Below are positions 1 through 5,532 of a stretch of DNA of 6,274 nt, in pieces. The notes beneath the pieces were generated by a model. That model was not told the DNA's origin. It ran no database searches and worked only from the letters and a program-made list of their open reading frames with translations. Origin of the DNA: a bacterium (lineage in GTDB: Bacteria; Bipolaricaulota; Bipolaricaulia; UBA7950; UBA9294); the NCBI GenBank assembly GCA_030671645.1, contig DAOVHV010000063.1, forward strand, positions 1 through 6,274, given 5' to 3'. Each line of letters begins with the position of its first letter. Within the stretch, counting starts at the first letter, position 1. The translations under genes and the position numbers were made by a program.

Positions 1-1095
1 CCGTATGTCTATCATCCGATCGTGGCCCGGCTGTGCGTGAAACACACCAAACAGATGGTGACCACGTCGTACGTTAAACCGGAGATGCAAGGGCTCGATG
101 CCGGCGCAAAAGAGAAAGGTGTGATCCTGCTCAATGAAATCGGGGTCGATCCCGGTATCGACCACATGTCGGCTATGGAGGTTATTTATCAGATCGAAGC
201 CAAGGGTGGCAAGCTCACCTCGTTCACCTCGAATACAGGCGGCTTGCCGGCACCCGATGCCAACGATAATCCGTTTGGGTACAAGTTCTCGTGGGCCCCT
301 CGCGGCGTGATGATAGCGGGAAAGAATCCGGCCAAGTTCCTTAAGGACGGCGAAGTGGTCGATGTGCCGGGTTCTGAGCTGTTTTCTTATCACTGGCCGT
401 GTGAGATCAAAGGATTTGGTGAACTTGAGGTCTATCCCAACCGTGATTCACTGCCTTATGTCGAGTCTTATGGCATTCCGACCGTGACATCGATGTTCCG
501 CGGTACCTTACGCTATCCGGGATGGTGCGAGACGTTAAAGAAGATTGTCGATCTCGGATTGCTTGATGAAACAGAACGCGACGACATCGCCGGGCTGACC
601 TATGGAAGGCTGCTTGCTCGACTGATCGATTCCGACGGCACGAATCTGAAGACCGATCTGGCTGAATTTCTGGGTATTGCCTCCGATTCCGAGCCGATTG
701 CAAGGATAGAATGGTTGGGCCTGCTCAGCGATGACGCTATCCCTGCGGCCGACAACACCTATCTCGACGTGGTGGCTTCCCTCATGTTGTCGAAGATGGA
801 ATATACTCCAGGCGAACGCGACATGCTGGTGATGCAGCATGAATTCGTGGCCGAGTATCCGGATCGAACGGAAAAGATCACCTCCACGATGGTCGATTAC
901 GGAATTCCCAACGGCGATTCCTCGATGTCGCGCCTGGTCGGATTGCCGGCGGCCATTGCCTCACGCATGATCCTTCAAGGGGAGATCAACCTGACCGGCG
1001 TTCATGTGCCGATGATTCCCGAGATCTACAAACCCGTGCTGGCCGAATTGGCCACCGTGGGCATCTCGTTCCAAGAAACAGTGGAAACGTTGTAG
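1..1095 (+). CDS. Saccharopine dehydrogenase, LYS9-type (glutamate-forming), 5'-truncated by window edge
   Basis: The reading frame is open from base 1 and gives 364 residues. The family is about 430-450 aa, so roughly the first 80 residues, with the NAD(P)-binding Rossmann start, lie outside the window. The GTG at base 22 is internal and not a credible start. Seen: the PYVYHPIVA segment (residues 1-9), NEIGVDPGIDHM (45-56), GGLPAP followed by DNPFGYKFSW (80-98), YPNRDS (145-150), RGTLRYPGW (167-175) and VDYGIPNG (298-305). All are landmarks of the LYS9-type saccharopine reductase. Known of the family: NAD(P)-dependent interconversion of saccharopine with glutamate and 2-aminoadipate semialdehyde, a cytosolic step in lysine metabolism. 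In bacteria the physiological direction is often unclear, and relatives act in polyamine synthesis (carboxynorspermidine dehydrogenase). The LYS9-like motifs make the saccharopine assignment more likely. It probably forms an operon with the isomerase-like gene 41 bases downstream. Confidence 0.9.
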   Translation, partial: PYVYHPIVARLCVKHTKQMVTTSYVKPEMQGLDAGAKEKGVILLNEIGVDPGIDHMSAMEVIYQIEAKGGKLTSFTSNTGGLPAPDANDNPFGYKFSWAPRGVMIAGKNPAKFLKDGEVVDVPGSELFSYHWPCEIKGFGELEVYPNRDSLPYVESYGIPTVTSMFRGTLRYPGWCETLKKIVDLGLLDETERDDIAGLTYGRLLARLIDSDGTNLKTDLAEFLGIASDSEPIARIEWLGLLSDDAIPAADNTYLDVVASLMLSKMEYTPGERDMLVMQHEFVAEYPDRTEKITSTMVDYGIPNGDSSMSRLVGLPAAIASRMILQGEINLTGVHVPMIPEIYKPVLAELATVGISFQETVETL

Positions 1096-1120
1096 CTGGA
1101 ACAGCTGCCGCGCATAGAGA

Positions 1121-1131
1121 GAGGAGAGAGG
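1121..1131 (+). promoter_or_regulatory. Ribosome binding site for the TIM-barrel gene, supports GTG start
   Basis: The purine-rich GAGGAGAGAGG lies just before the GTG at 1137. The GAGGAG core is 10 bases from the start and a second AGAGG is 5 bases away. No ATG in the same frame nearby has a comparable site, so it fixes the GTG as the start. Confidence 0.7.
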
Positions 1132-1136
1132 TCATT

Positions 1137-1913
1137 GTGCAACTAGGGGTCAGTATTTGGAGCTTTTACCATCAACAGGACCCTGAATCCTGGCCCACGT
1201 TACCCCAGGCCGTGAGAGCGGTTCTCGCGTTTGATGTTAGCCTGGGCGTTGAGGTGTGGGGTTCCAAGGCGCTGGATCATCCGCCGGTCGCGGGTGAAGA
1301 GTTTGTGGATCTAATCAAGGCGTGTCATGATGCTGAATTCACGGTGGTCCACATTCAGGGACAGCACTGGTCCTGGAATCCCGGCAATCTTCGACGTGAG
1401 ATCGATTTAGCCCATCAACTGGGCGCGGAAACCTTGGTTCTACACCCCGTGTGCTTCGGTCTTGTTGAAGAAGATGATCGACCTGACTGGCCGGAGATCG
1501 TCCGCATTGCGGAATACGCCGCCAAATTCGGCGTGCAGCTTGCCATGGAGAATATGAAAGACTCCGTCTGGGCGCTGGATCGAATCCTGGACAAGATCGG
1601 CGACGACCCGGAAGAGACAAACGTGGGGATTTGCATCGATATCGGCCATGCCAACCAATCGAACGATGCCGGACGCGAACCTGTCTGCAACTATCTCGAG
1701 CGCTATGCTGGTCAGCTCATCCACTTGCATCTGCACGATAACCGTGGCGAGAGCGATGATCATTTGTTGCCTGGCAAAGGCACGGTCGATTGGCCGCGTG
1801 CACTCGGCGTGCTTGAGAACATCGGTTTCTCTGGAACGGCCGTGCTCGAAGCGTATCAAGAAGGCATTTCGCCTCGAGAAGGCTTGAGACGAGGAATTGA
1901 GTTCTTCCGTTAG
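1137..1913 (+). CDS. Sugar phosphate isomerase/epimerase family protein (xylose-isomerase-like TIM barrel)
   Basis: The 258-residue protein has the usual length of a single-domain AP-endonuclease-2/xylose-isomerase-like TIM barrel. Visible metal-ligand positions of this fold are Glu138 in AMEN, Asp168 and His171 in CIDIGHAN, His198/His200 in HLHLHDN, and Glu238 in AVLEAY. The loop PGKG (212-215), followed by VDWP, is also typical of the family. The complete ligand set suggests an active divalent-metal isomerase, epimerase or hydrolase in the cytosol. The substrate cannot be read from sequence, because the family includes hydroxypyruvate isomerase, tagatose epimerase, inosose dehydratase and endonuclease IV. 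A free-standing endonuclease IV is unlikely because its extra zinc-ligand set is not apparent. The start is GTG with a good Shine-Dalgarno site. The 41-base gap to the saccharopine dehydrogenase on the same strand suggests co-transcription, but a pathway link between the two is not evident. Confidence 0.85.
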   Translation: MQLGVSIWSFYHQQDPESWPTLPQAVRAVLAFDVSLGVEVWGSKALDHPPVAGEEFVDLIKACHDAEFTVVHIQGQHWSWNPGNLRREIDLAHQLGAETLVLHPVCFGLVEEDDRPDWPEIVRIAEYAAKFGVQLAMENMKDSVWALDRILDKIGDDPEETNVGICIDIGHANQSNDAGREPVCNYLERYAGQLIHLHLHDNRGESDDHLLPGKGTVDWPRALGVLENIGFSGTAVLEAYQEGISPREGLRRGIEFFR

Positions 1914-1933
1914 CTAAGACCGGCTAAAGGGAA
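1905..1933. terminator. Possible weak hairpin between convergent genes
   Basis: TTCC and TTAGC (1905-1908, 1910-1914) can pair with GCTAA and GGAA (1923-1927, 1930-1933) around an 8-base loop, with a small internal loop. It spans the stop codons of both converging genes, which are only 10 bases apart. Neither strand has a U-run after it, so it is at best a poor intrinsic terminator. It is recorded because no other candidate lies at the convergence point. Confidence 0.25.
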
Positions 1934-3147
1934 ATTATCTCCAAATGAAAAACGCGTTCGATGACCCAACGTGGAGTAATAGAAATAAACGGCGGGCTGT
2001 GGGACAGGTGTTTTGGAATGAATTCGATTTGGTAATCCCCGGGGCTAGGGCATCCCACGTCTCTCCATTGAGTGTGAATCTCGACCAACCGTTCGATCAA
2101 TCGACAACCGGCTTCTTCGGCCCCTGGGGGACCAAAAGCTCTAAAGGAGTCGTTTGTGACGATTGCTCTCGCCCTCGTCATTGGGTCAGCCAAGCCATAT
2201 CCCTGATTGCAGTACCACAGATCACGGCTTGCAAGCGTCAAGAAGTAGTAGAAATCTGAATGAACAGGATTCCTTATCGGATGGGTCTTGGTGTCGTTTT
2301 GAGGAAGCTCTTCCGGGAGCGATTGCTCTTGGAAGGTAATGGTGGCTATTCCTGGTGAGATCCAGCTCCCCCACGGGTTTGCCCAAGACAAAATGCCTTG
2401 GATAGGCATGAAGCTGGATTTCCCAACGATCTTTCCAATGGCCGCTCCGACGCGGTGGTTGTCCCGGGAGGCCAAGACGAGGTAATCAATTTGCCCGTAT
2501 TGAAGGGGAATAACCATCTGGCCGTCGGGCTGAAGCTGCTCAATCCAATGTGGAGAAAGGTCCGAACAACCTGCGGTGGCGATCATTCGATCATAGGGTG
2601 CGTTCTGTGAGTCGCCGAAGAATCCGTCTCTCGAATGAACGTGAGCCTGTACATAGCCAAGTTGGCGAAGCGTGACCGCTGCCGAATCGGCGGCATCCGT
2701 TCGATTTTCTATTGAGTGAACCGTGCCGTCGCTCGACACGATCTCCGCCAGCAAGGCAGCGTTATATCCGGAACAGGTTCCGATCTCCAGAACGTTCATT
2801 CCCCTATTGGCTGAAAGGTATTCCAGCATTTGCGCGACCAATGGAGGCGCAGACAGTGAACCGATCGGGATTATGCTGTCGAGGGCGCTAACAAGTGACT
2901 GGGTGGAGTAGATGACCTCCAGATGCTCTGATTGCGGATTGAGAGGGTTGATCGTGATACGGGTCCATACGGGCGTGCCTTCAGATATGCCCATCGCAAA
3001 CCACCCCCTCACAAAACGATGCCGTTCTACATTCAGGAACGCAGCCTTCACGCGCTCCGAGCGAATCGATCCCTGATCCATCAATGATTGAACGAGCTCT
3101 GAGCGATACTCAAGTGCGGTTTTGATTGTTGCTCCTTGTGCGCCCAA
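1924..3147 (-). CDS. Protein-L-isoaspartate O-methyltransferase-like enzyme with long C-terminal extension
   Basis: The 407-residue protein is about twice the length of housekeeping Pcm (about 210 aa). Residues 14-48 match the PCMT N-terminal helices (ELVQSLMDQGSI, then ERHRFVRG). Residues 98-110 (SLSAPPLVAQMLE) match the substrate-loop and first-helix region, where ordinary Pcm has SQP. Motif I is VLEIGTCSGY (119-128), the acidic SAM ribose contact is probably Glu147 (HSIEN), motif II is PYDRMIATAG (184-193), and PDGQMVIPL (208-216) follows. The fold therefore looks able to bind SAM. Residues 220-407 form an extension with SDFYYFL (297-303), QGYGLADP (315-322) and a terminal W-R-D-V-G/DYQIEF block (361-376). 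That layout resembles extended PCMT homologues, some of which methylate Asp in ribosomal-peptide precursors. Its real substrate is unknown. The start is TTG, with GGAGG 6 bases upstream and one base after the stop of the exported-protein gene, so translation is probably coupled. Confidence 0.8.
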   Translation of the reverse strand: MGAQGATIKTALEYRSELVQSLMDQGSIRSERVKAAFLNVERHRFVRGWFAMGISEGTPVWTRITINPLNPQSEHLEVIYSTQSLVSALDSIIPIGSLSAPPLVAQMLEYLSANRGMNVLEIGTCSGYNAALLAEIVSSDGTVHSIENRTDAADSAAVTLRQLGYVQAHVHSRDGFFGDSQNAPYDRMIATAGCSDLSPHWIEQLQPDGQMVIPLQYGQIDYLVLASRDNHRVGAAIGKIVGKSSFMPIQGILSWANPWGSWISPGIATITFQEQSLPEELPQNDTKTHPIRNPVHSDFYYFLTLASRDLWYCNQGYGLADPMTRARAIVTNDSFRAFGPPGAEEAGCRLIERLVEIHTQWRDVGCPSPGDYQIEFIPKHLSHSPPFISITPRWVIERVFHLEIISL

Positions 3148-3148
3148 T

Positions 3149-3730
3149 CTATTCCTCCATCGGGCCGCCGAAACCGTGTAGGCCTTGATTCGTTGAGATT
3201 ACAACGCATAGCGCGAAATGGAACACGGTGTTCCCTGTGTATGCGTACCACTCGCCAGCTTCAATGCCGCGAGTCCACTTCGTTTCGAAGTATCGCGCGA
3301 CTTGGCCGACAGCATCCACGACTTCAGCTTGCTCCCAAGATACGCCGCGAATGACGTAAGGTACACCCGGCACCAAATCGTGAATGCAGTCCGTGCTATC
3401 CATGAGGTAGAACCCGCCAAGAGGCACGTTGGTCACGTCGCTCCAAAGCAGTTCGTTCCCCATGAGCTTGCCTAACTGATAGGACGGCGAATCTTCGGTC
3501 AAGGGCAGCGTGATGACGTGCTCACCCCAGTCGTTGACGATGCCCGAGAAGATGATAACACCTTCATAATCGAACTTATCCCCTTCGGCTAGAAGGGGTT
3601 CCAAGGGCGCAAAGACCTCGCGAATCTCTGCTAGGAAGGCCGCGCGATTGAATGATTCCAACTGAGCAGCACATGAAATGCCCACCATTGCCACAATTCC
3701 CATGACTAGGAATACTCTGTTCATATGCAT
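3149..3730 (-). CDS. Small exported protein of unknown family
   Basis: The protein is 193 residues from the ATG at 3730, or 191 from the ATG at 3724. An upstream TTG at 3844 would extend the frame, but it would bury the signal peptide and lacks a matching ribosome site. The N-terminus has one basic residue (Arg5) and a hydrophobic run to about residue 19, then SCAAQ. This is a plausible Sec signal peptide, probably cut by signal peptidase I after SCA. A lipoprotein is possible because Cys20 sits near a lipobox-like place, but the -3 position is Gly, which is atypical. The mature part begins with an amphipathic helix-like stretch (24-50), has mixed strands after that, only two cysteines (115, 175), a hydrophobic NTVFHFALCVVIST segment (168-180) and a Gly-rich tail ending GFGGPMEE. 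I do not recognise the family. It precedes the methyltransferase gene by one base, so the two are surely co-transcribed. Confidence 0.7.
   Translation of the reverse strand: MHMNRVFLVMGIVAMVGISCAAQLESFNRAAFLAEIREVFAPLEPLLAEGDKFDYEGVIIFSGIVNDWGEHVITLPLTEDSPSYQLGKLMGNELLWSDVTNVPLGGFYLMDSTDCIHDLVPGVPYVIRGVSWEQAEVVDAVGQVARYFETKWTRGIEAGEWYAYTGNTVFHFALCVVISTNQGLHGFGGPMEE
3154..3158 (-). promoter_or_regulatory. Ribosome binding site that fixes the TTG start of the methyltransferase
   Basis: GGAGG on the - strand lies 6 bases before the TTG at 3147, inside the last codons of the preceding gene. The next in-frame ATG (codon 23) would cut into the conserved N-terminal PCMT helices and has no such site, so TTG is preferred. 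The order is GGAGG, then TAG, A, TTG. Confidence 0.75.
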
Positions 3731-3732
3731 CA

Positions 3733-3866
3733 CATCCTCTAGCGATTGTAGTGCTCCAATATTCTCCAAAAGCATCCTTACACAAAAGGATGAAAAGTGC
3801 GGATAAAGAATACAGCAAGACAGAGAGAAAATGAAAACAGGCAAGTGAAGGCGGGGAGCACTTCAA
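3733..3866 (-). promoter_or_regulatory. Structured 5' leader candidate before the exported-protein gene
   Basis: Read on the - strand, TTGAAGTGCTCC (3866-3855) can pair with GGAGCACTACAA (3757-3746). That is 11 of 12 positions, and it closes a loop of about 97 bases right next to the ribosome binding site. Inside the loop, CATCCTT (3792-3786) and AAGGATG (3779-3773) form a perfect 7-bp hairpin with a 6-base loop. The first arm of that hairpin could instead pair over 6 bases with AGGATG of the ribosome site (3738-3733), so the two pairings exclude each other. This is the geometry expected of a leader that controls translation. No known riboswitch core is recognised, and the function is inference only. 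Confidence 0.35.
3735..3740 (-). promoter_or_regulatory. Ribosome binding site of the exported-protein gene
   Basis: AGAGGA on the - strand is 4 bases before the ATG at 3730 and 10 before the ATG at 3724. Both starts are in the same frame, two codons apart. The overlapping AGGATG (3733-3738) can pair with CATCCT of the leader (3787-3792). Confidence 0.6.
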
Positions 3867-3879
3867 GCTCTACGCGATT
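3737..3879. repeat. Imperfect direct repeat flanking an inverted-repeat pair (possible tiny mobile element)
   Basis: CTCTAGCGATT (3737-3747) recurs as CTCTACGCGATT (3868-3879), with one extra base. Just inside the two copies lie the inverted repeats TTGTAGTGCTCC (3746-3757) and GGAGCACTTCAA (3855-3866). Direct repeats outside inverted repeats look like a target duplication around a miniature element of about 120 bases. However, the repeats are short and inexact, and the left copies overlap by two bases. The same sequence is described separately as a leader structure, and both readings cannot be told apart here. Confidence 0.25.
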
Positions 3880-4016
3880 CGTTAGACAGGTCCAGTTGAA
3901 GCGCGACGGTCTTCACCGGTGACGAAACAAGATGACAACCAACACGATATCATACGCTGGACATTGTTAATGAGACCTGTATGGAGTTCTTTAGAAATGA
4001 AAGCGTGATATTCGTT
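3867..4016. other. Intergenic stretch after the helicase-loader gene, no gene seen
   Basis: Together with the leader, this gives 286 bases without a coding call between the DnaC-like gene and the exported-protein gene. It holds a perfect 10-base palindrome TCACCGGTGA (3913-3922), which could be a regulator site. On the - strand there is a TATGAT hexamer around 3950 that resembles a -10 box, but no matching -35 box at normal spacing. A promoter for the exported-protein/methyltransferase pair must be here or in the leader if the pair is not read through from the replication genes. I see no terminator with a U-run after the DnaC-like gene. Confidence 0.4.
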
Positions 4017-4712
4017 TCAGTCCAAATGTGGGCGCTCAGATGACTCTCGCCTGTCCGGACCGCCGACCACGACGTCGTAGCAAGATCCAATCCACCGTGA
4101 GAGTGCGCGGGAACCATACTTCTTGATAATCGTCGCTGAATCCGGCAGATTCGTTGCCACAGCCGTCGGCATCAAGGCGCGGTAGCGCCAATCTACGATT
4201 CGCTCCAATTCTTCGAGGACAAAATCTGTCGTTCGCTCTGAACCAAAGTCGTCCAGAACGAGCAGATCACATTCACGACAACGAGTGGACGTTGTTTGCG
4301 ATCCGTGGGCAATATCCGATCGGAGAACGCTGACCAGATCAAGCATAGGCCAATATTCAATCTGAGCGAATTTCTCAATCTCATCCTGAGAGAGAGACGG
4401 GATCTTGTCAAGATCTTCCGACTCTTCGTCTGCATTGGCGATGAGTTCAGAGACTGCAGGCACTTCGATCATCGGTTCCGTACGATCCTGTCTAGCAGGA
4501 ACACATGAATGAAGCCGGTCATACTCTTTCATGAGTGCGACAAGCAAATGAGTCTTCCCAACGCCGTTCTTGCCCCAGAGTAAGATCCCATGCTTCCCTT
4601 CCCGTGCTACCCTCTTGCACGCTTCATGCGCTTCTCGGTTTGATGGTTCCACGTCGAAGTTATCAAACGTGCAGTGTTGAAATCTCTTTCCTATGGGGGC
4701 TCCTCGAATCAC
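4017..4712 (-). CDS. DnaC-like AAA+ ATPase, probable replicative helicase loader
   Basis: The protein has 231 residues. It opens with RFQHCTFDNFDV (10-21), the usual N-terminal signature of DnaC/IstB-type loaders. Walker A is GKNGVGKT (47-54), Walker B is LLVLDD (150-155), sensor 1 is ATNLP (186-190), and the YGSRALSRW block (199-207) carries the likely arginine finger, followed by VVVGGPDRR (214-222). All catalytic elements are therefore present. The Walker A to B spacing, about 100 residues, is longer than in typical DnaC; extra acidic and polar sequence lies around residues 64-145. Known role: loads the replicative DnaB helicase onto DNA. IstB, the transposase partner, is a relative, but no IstA gene is adjacent. 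The GTG start overlaps the stop of the upstream winged-helix gene (GTGA) and has GAGGAGG 6 bases upstream, so the two are translationally coupled. This pairing points to a phage or integrative-element replication module. Confidence 0.88.
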   Translation of the reverse strand: MIRGAPIGKRFQHCTFDNFDVEPSNREAHEACKRVAREGKHGILLWGKNGVGKTHLLVALMKEYDRLHSCVPARQDRTEPMIEVPAVSELIANADEESEDLDKIPSLSQDEIEKFAQIEYWPMLDLVSVLRSDIAHGSQTTSTRCRECDLLVLDDFGSERTTDFVLEELERIVDWRYRALMPTAVATNLPDSATIIKKYGSRALSRWIGSCYDVVVGGPDRRESSERPHLD

Positions 4713-5476
4713 TGTTGGCCTCCTCTTCGGCCTCGATCATAGATGGATGGGTCATGACTTTGCTCCAGATGCTGTTGCTCTCTCGATTTGGTTTGAGGTC
4801 GTCCTCGCGCCTCCCAATCTCGAGCCATGGCCAAGTTGCGTTCGAAATTCTTGGTGTTGAATGGTGTTACACAGTCGAAGTACTTGCGCGATTCTTCCTT
4901 TCCCCCGTCGACAGAGGCCAAGTACTCCAGTACAAGGATTAAATCAGATTCGGAGTATCCGTCCCCCAATCGGCCGTTGATGTGCTCGACGTTCTTAGCG
5001 TACTTCGCGGACAGAGGTGTGTAGCGAGCCCAATCCCAACTCTGTTTTCGCAGCTCATTCAATCGATCGATAATCTGTTGCGTCGGAGTTCCTTCTTCTT
5101 GCTCAGAAGGAGACGCGTCCTCTTCCACGCTCAGGAGCTCTGTGGAAGCAGGTTCCTCGAAACGCTGTGATTCGAGCAACGGAATTCTGCTGATCGGGTA
5201 AACGATGCCGATCGTCTGAAGGGCTCCATCTCCATCAAGTTCCTTCGTTTGACGGAAATACCCAGCCTGTTCGAGTTCCTTGAGAGCGGTGTCGAGAGCG
5301 TCCACACCTTCCAGAGAGACGGCGGCCAGTTTCCGCTTGCTCGAAAGGTCCAATTCGGGATGGGCCAGCAAATAGGCAAGAAGTCCCTTGGCTCGGAATG
5401 ACAGACGGGGATCCTCTAACATGGATTGATCCAAGACGAGGTATTGGCTTGCGCCACCGGCCAATCGAATCCGCAT
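4709..5476 (-). CDS. Winged-helix phage-type replication protein
   Basis: The protein has 255 residues from the ATG at 5476. That start has GAGG 7 bases upstream, and a longer frame reaching 5599 would run into the neighbouring dehydratase gene. Residues 12-95 look like a winged helix-turn-helix: YLVLDQSMLEDPRLSFRAKGLLAYLLAHP, split by helices, then SKRKLAAVS, DALDTALKELEQAGYF and a beta wing. This matches the N-terminal domain of phage replisome-organizer and initiator proteins. An acidic, low-complexity linker (102-132) follows. Residues 133-222 (IIDRLNELRKQSWDW, TPLSAKYAKNVEHINGRL, FDCVTPFNTKNFERNL) resemble the conserved C-terminal domain of phage replication proteins (phg_2220_C type). 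The tail is basic and polar. Likely role: binds an origin and recruits the loader encoded by the next gene, whose start overlaps this stop by four bases. The domain assignment is from pattern recognition. Confidence 0.75.
   Translation of the reverse strand: MRIRLAGGASQYLVLDQSMLEDPRLSFRAKGLLAYLLAHPELDLSSKRKLAAVSLEGVDALDTALKELEQAGYFRQTKELDGDGALQTIGIVYPISRIPLLESQRFEEPASTELLSVEEDASPSEQEEGTPTQQIIDRLNELRKQSWDWARYTPLSAKYAKNVEHINGRLGDGYSESDLILVLEYLASVDGGKEESRKYFDCVTPFNTKNFERNLAMARDWEARGRPQTKSREQQHLEQSHDPSIYDRGRRGGQQ
4719..4725 (-). promoter_or_regulatory. Ribosome binding site of the DnaC-like gene
   Basis: GAGGAGG on the - strand lies 6 bases before the GTG at 4712, inside the end of the winged-helix gene. 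It is the strongest ribosome site in the window and settles the GTG start. Confidence 0.75.
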
Positions 5477-5532
5477 GATCTCACCTCGCCTTTCGGTCGA
5501 TATCGAACTGTCGCCAAAGGGTACCTTTGTGC
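5477..5532 (-). promoter_or_regulatory. 56-base gap with ribosome site, palindrome and small hairpin
   Basis: Next to the winged-helix start, GAGGTGA (5481-5487) serves as ribosome site. The perfect palindrome TCGATATCGA (5497-5506) sits 10 bases above it and could be an operator. CAAAGG/CCTTTG (5515-5520, 5524-5529) with a 3-base loop lies immediately after the stop of the dehydratase gene. It has no U-run, so it is not a convincing terminator. No promoter boxes stand out, so read-through from the dehydratase gene is possible. Confidence 0.4.

Noticed and set aside
3773..3792. Hairpin CATCCTT/AAGGATG as an intrinsic terminator
   Set aside because: The stem is only 7 bp and AT-rich. On the - strand it is followed by CTTTTGG rather than a U-run, so a leader role is more plausible than termination.
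3798..3806. DnaA-box-like TTATCCGCA on the - strand near the replication genes
   Set aside because: It is a single site with one mismatch, which is expected by chance in a window this size. No second box or AT-rich unwinding region accompanies it, so no origin is claimed.
3881..3887. GTTAGAC, which fits the GTTRRRY core of an integron attC site, with an inverted repeat nearby
   Set aside because: No matching RYYYAAC core occurs within about 150 bases on the left, and the spacing of the inverted repeat to the core (about 14 bases) is wrong for attC. No integrase is present.
4535..4942. Open frame on the + strand across the start of the DnaC-like gene
   Set aside because: It is antisense to two convincing overlapping genes and has low-complexity Leu/Ser-rich translation without a domain.
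5062..5071. Palindrome ATCGATCGAT inside the winged-helix gene as an origin element
   Set aside because: It is a single copy with no iterons around it, and is explained by ordinary codons for the IIDRL segment.
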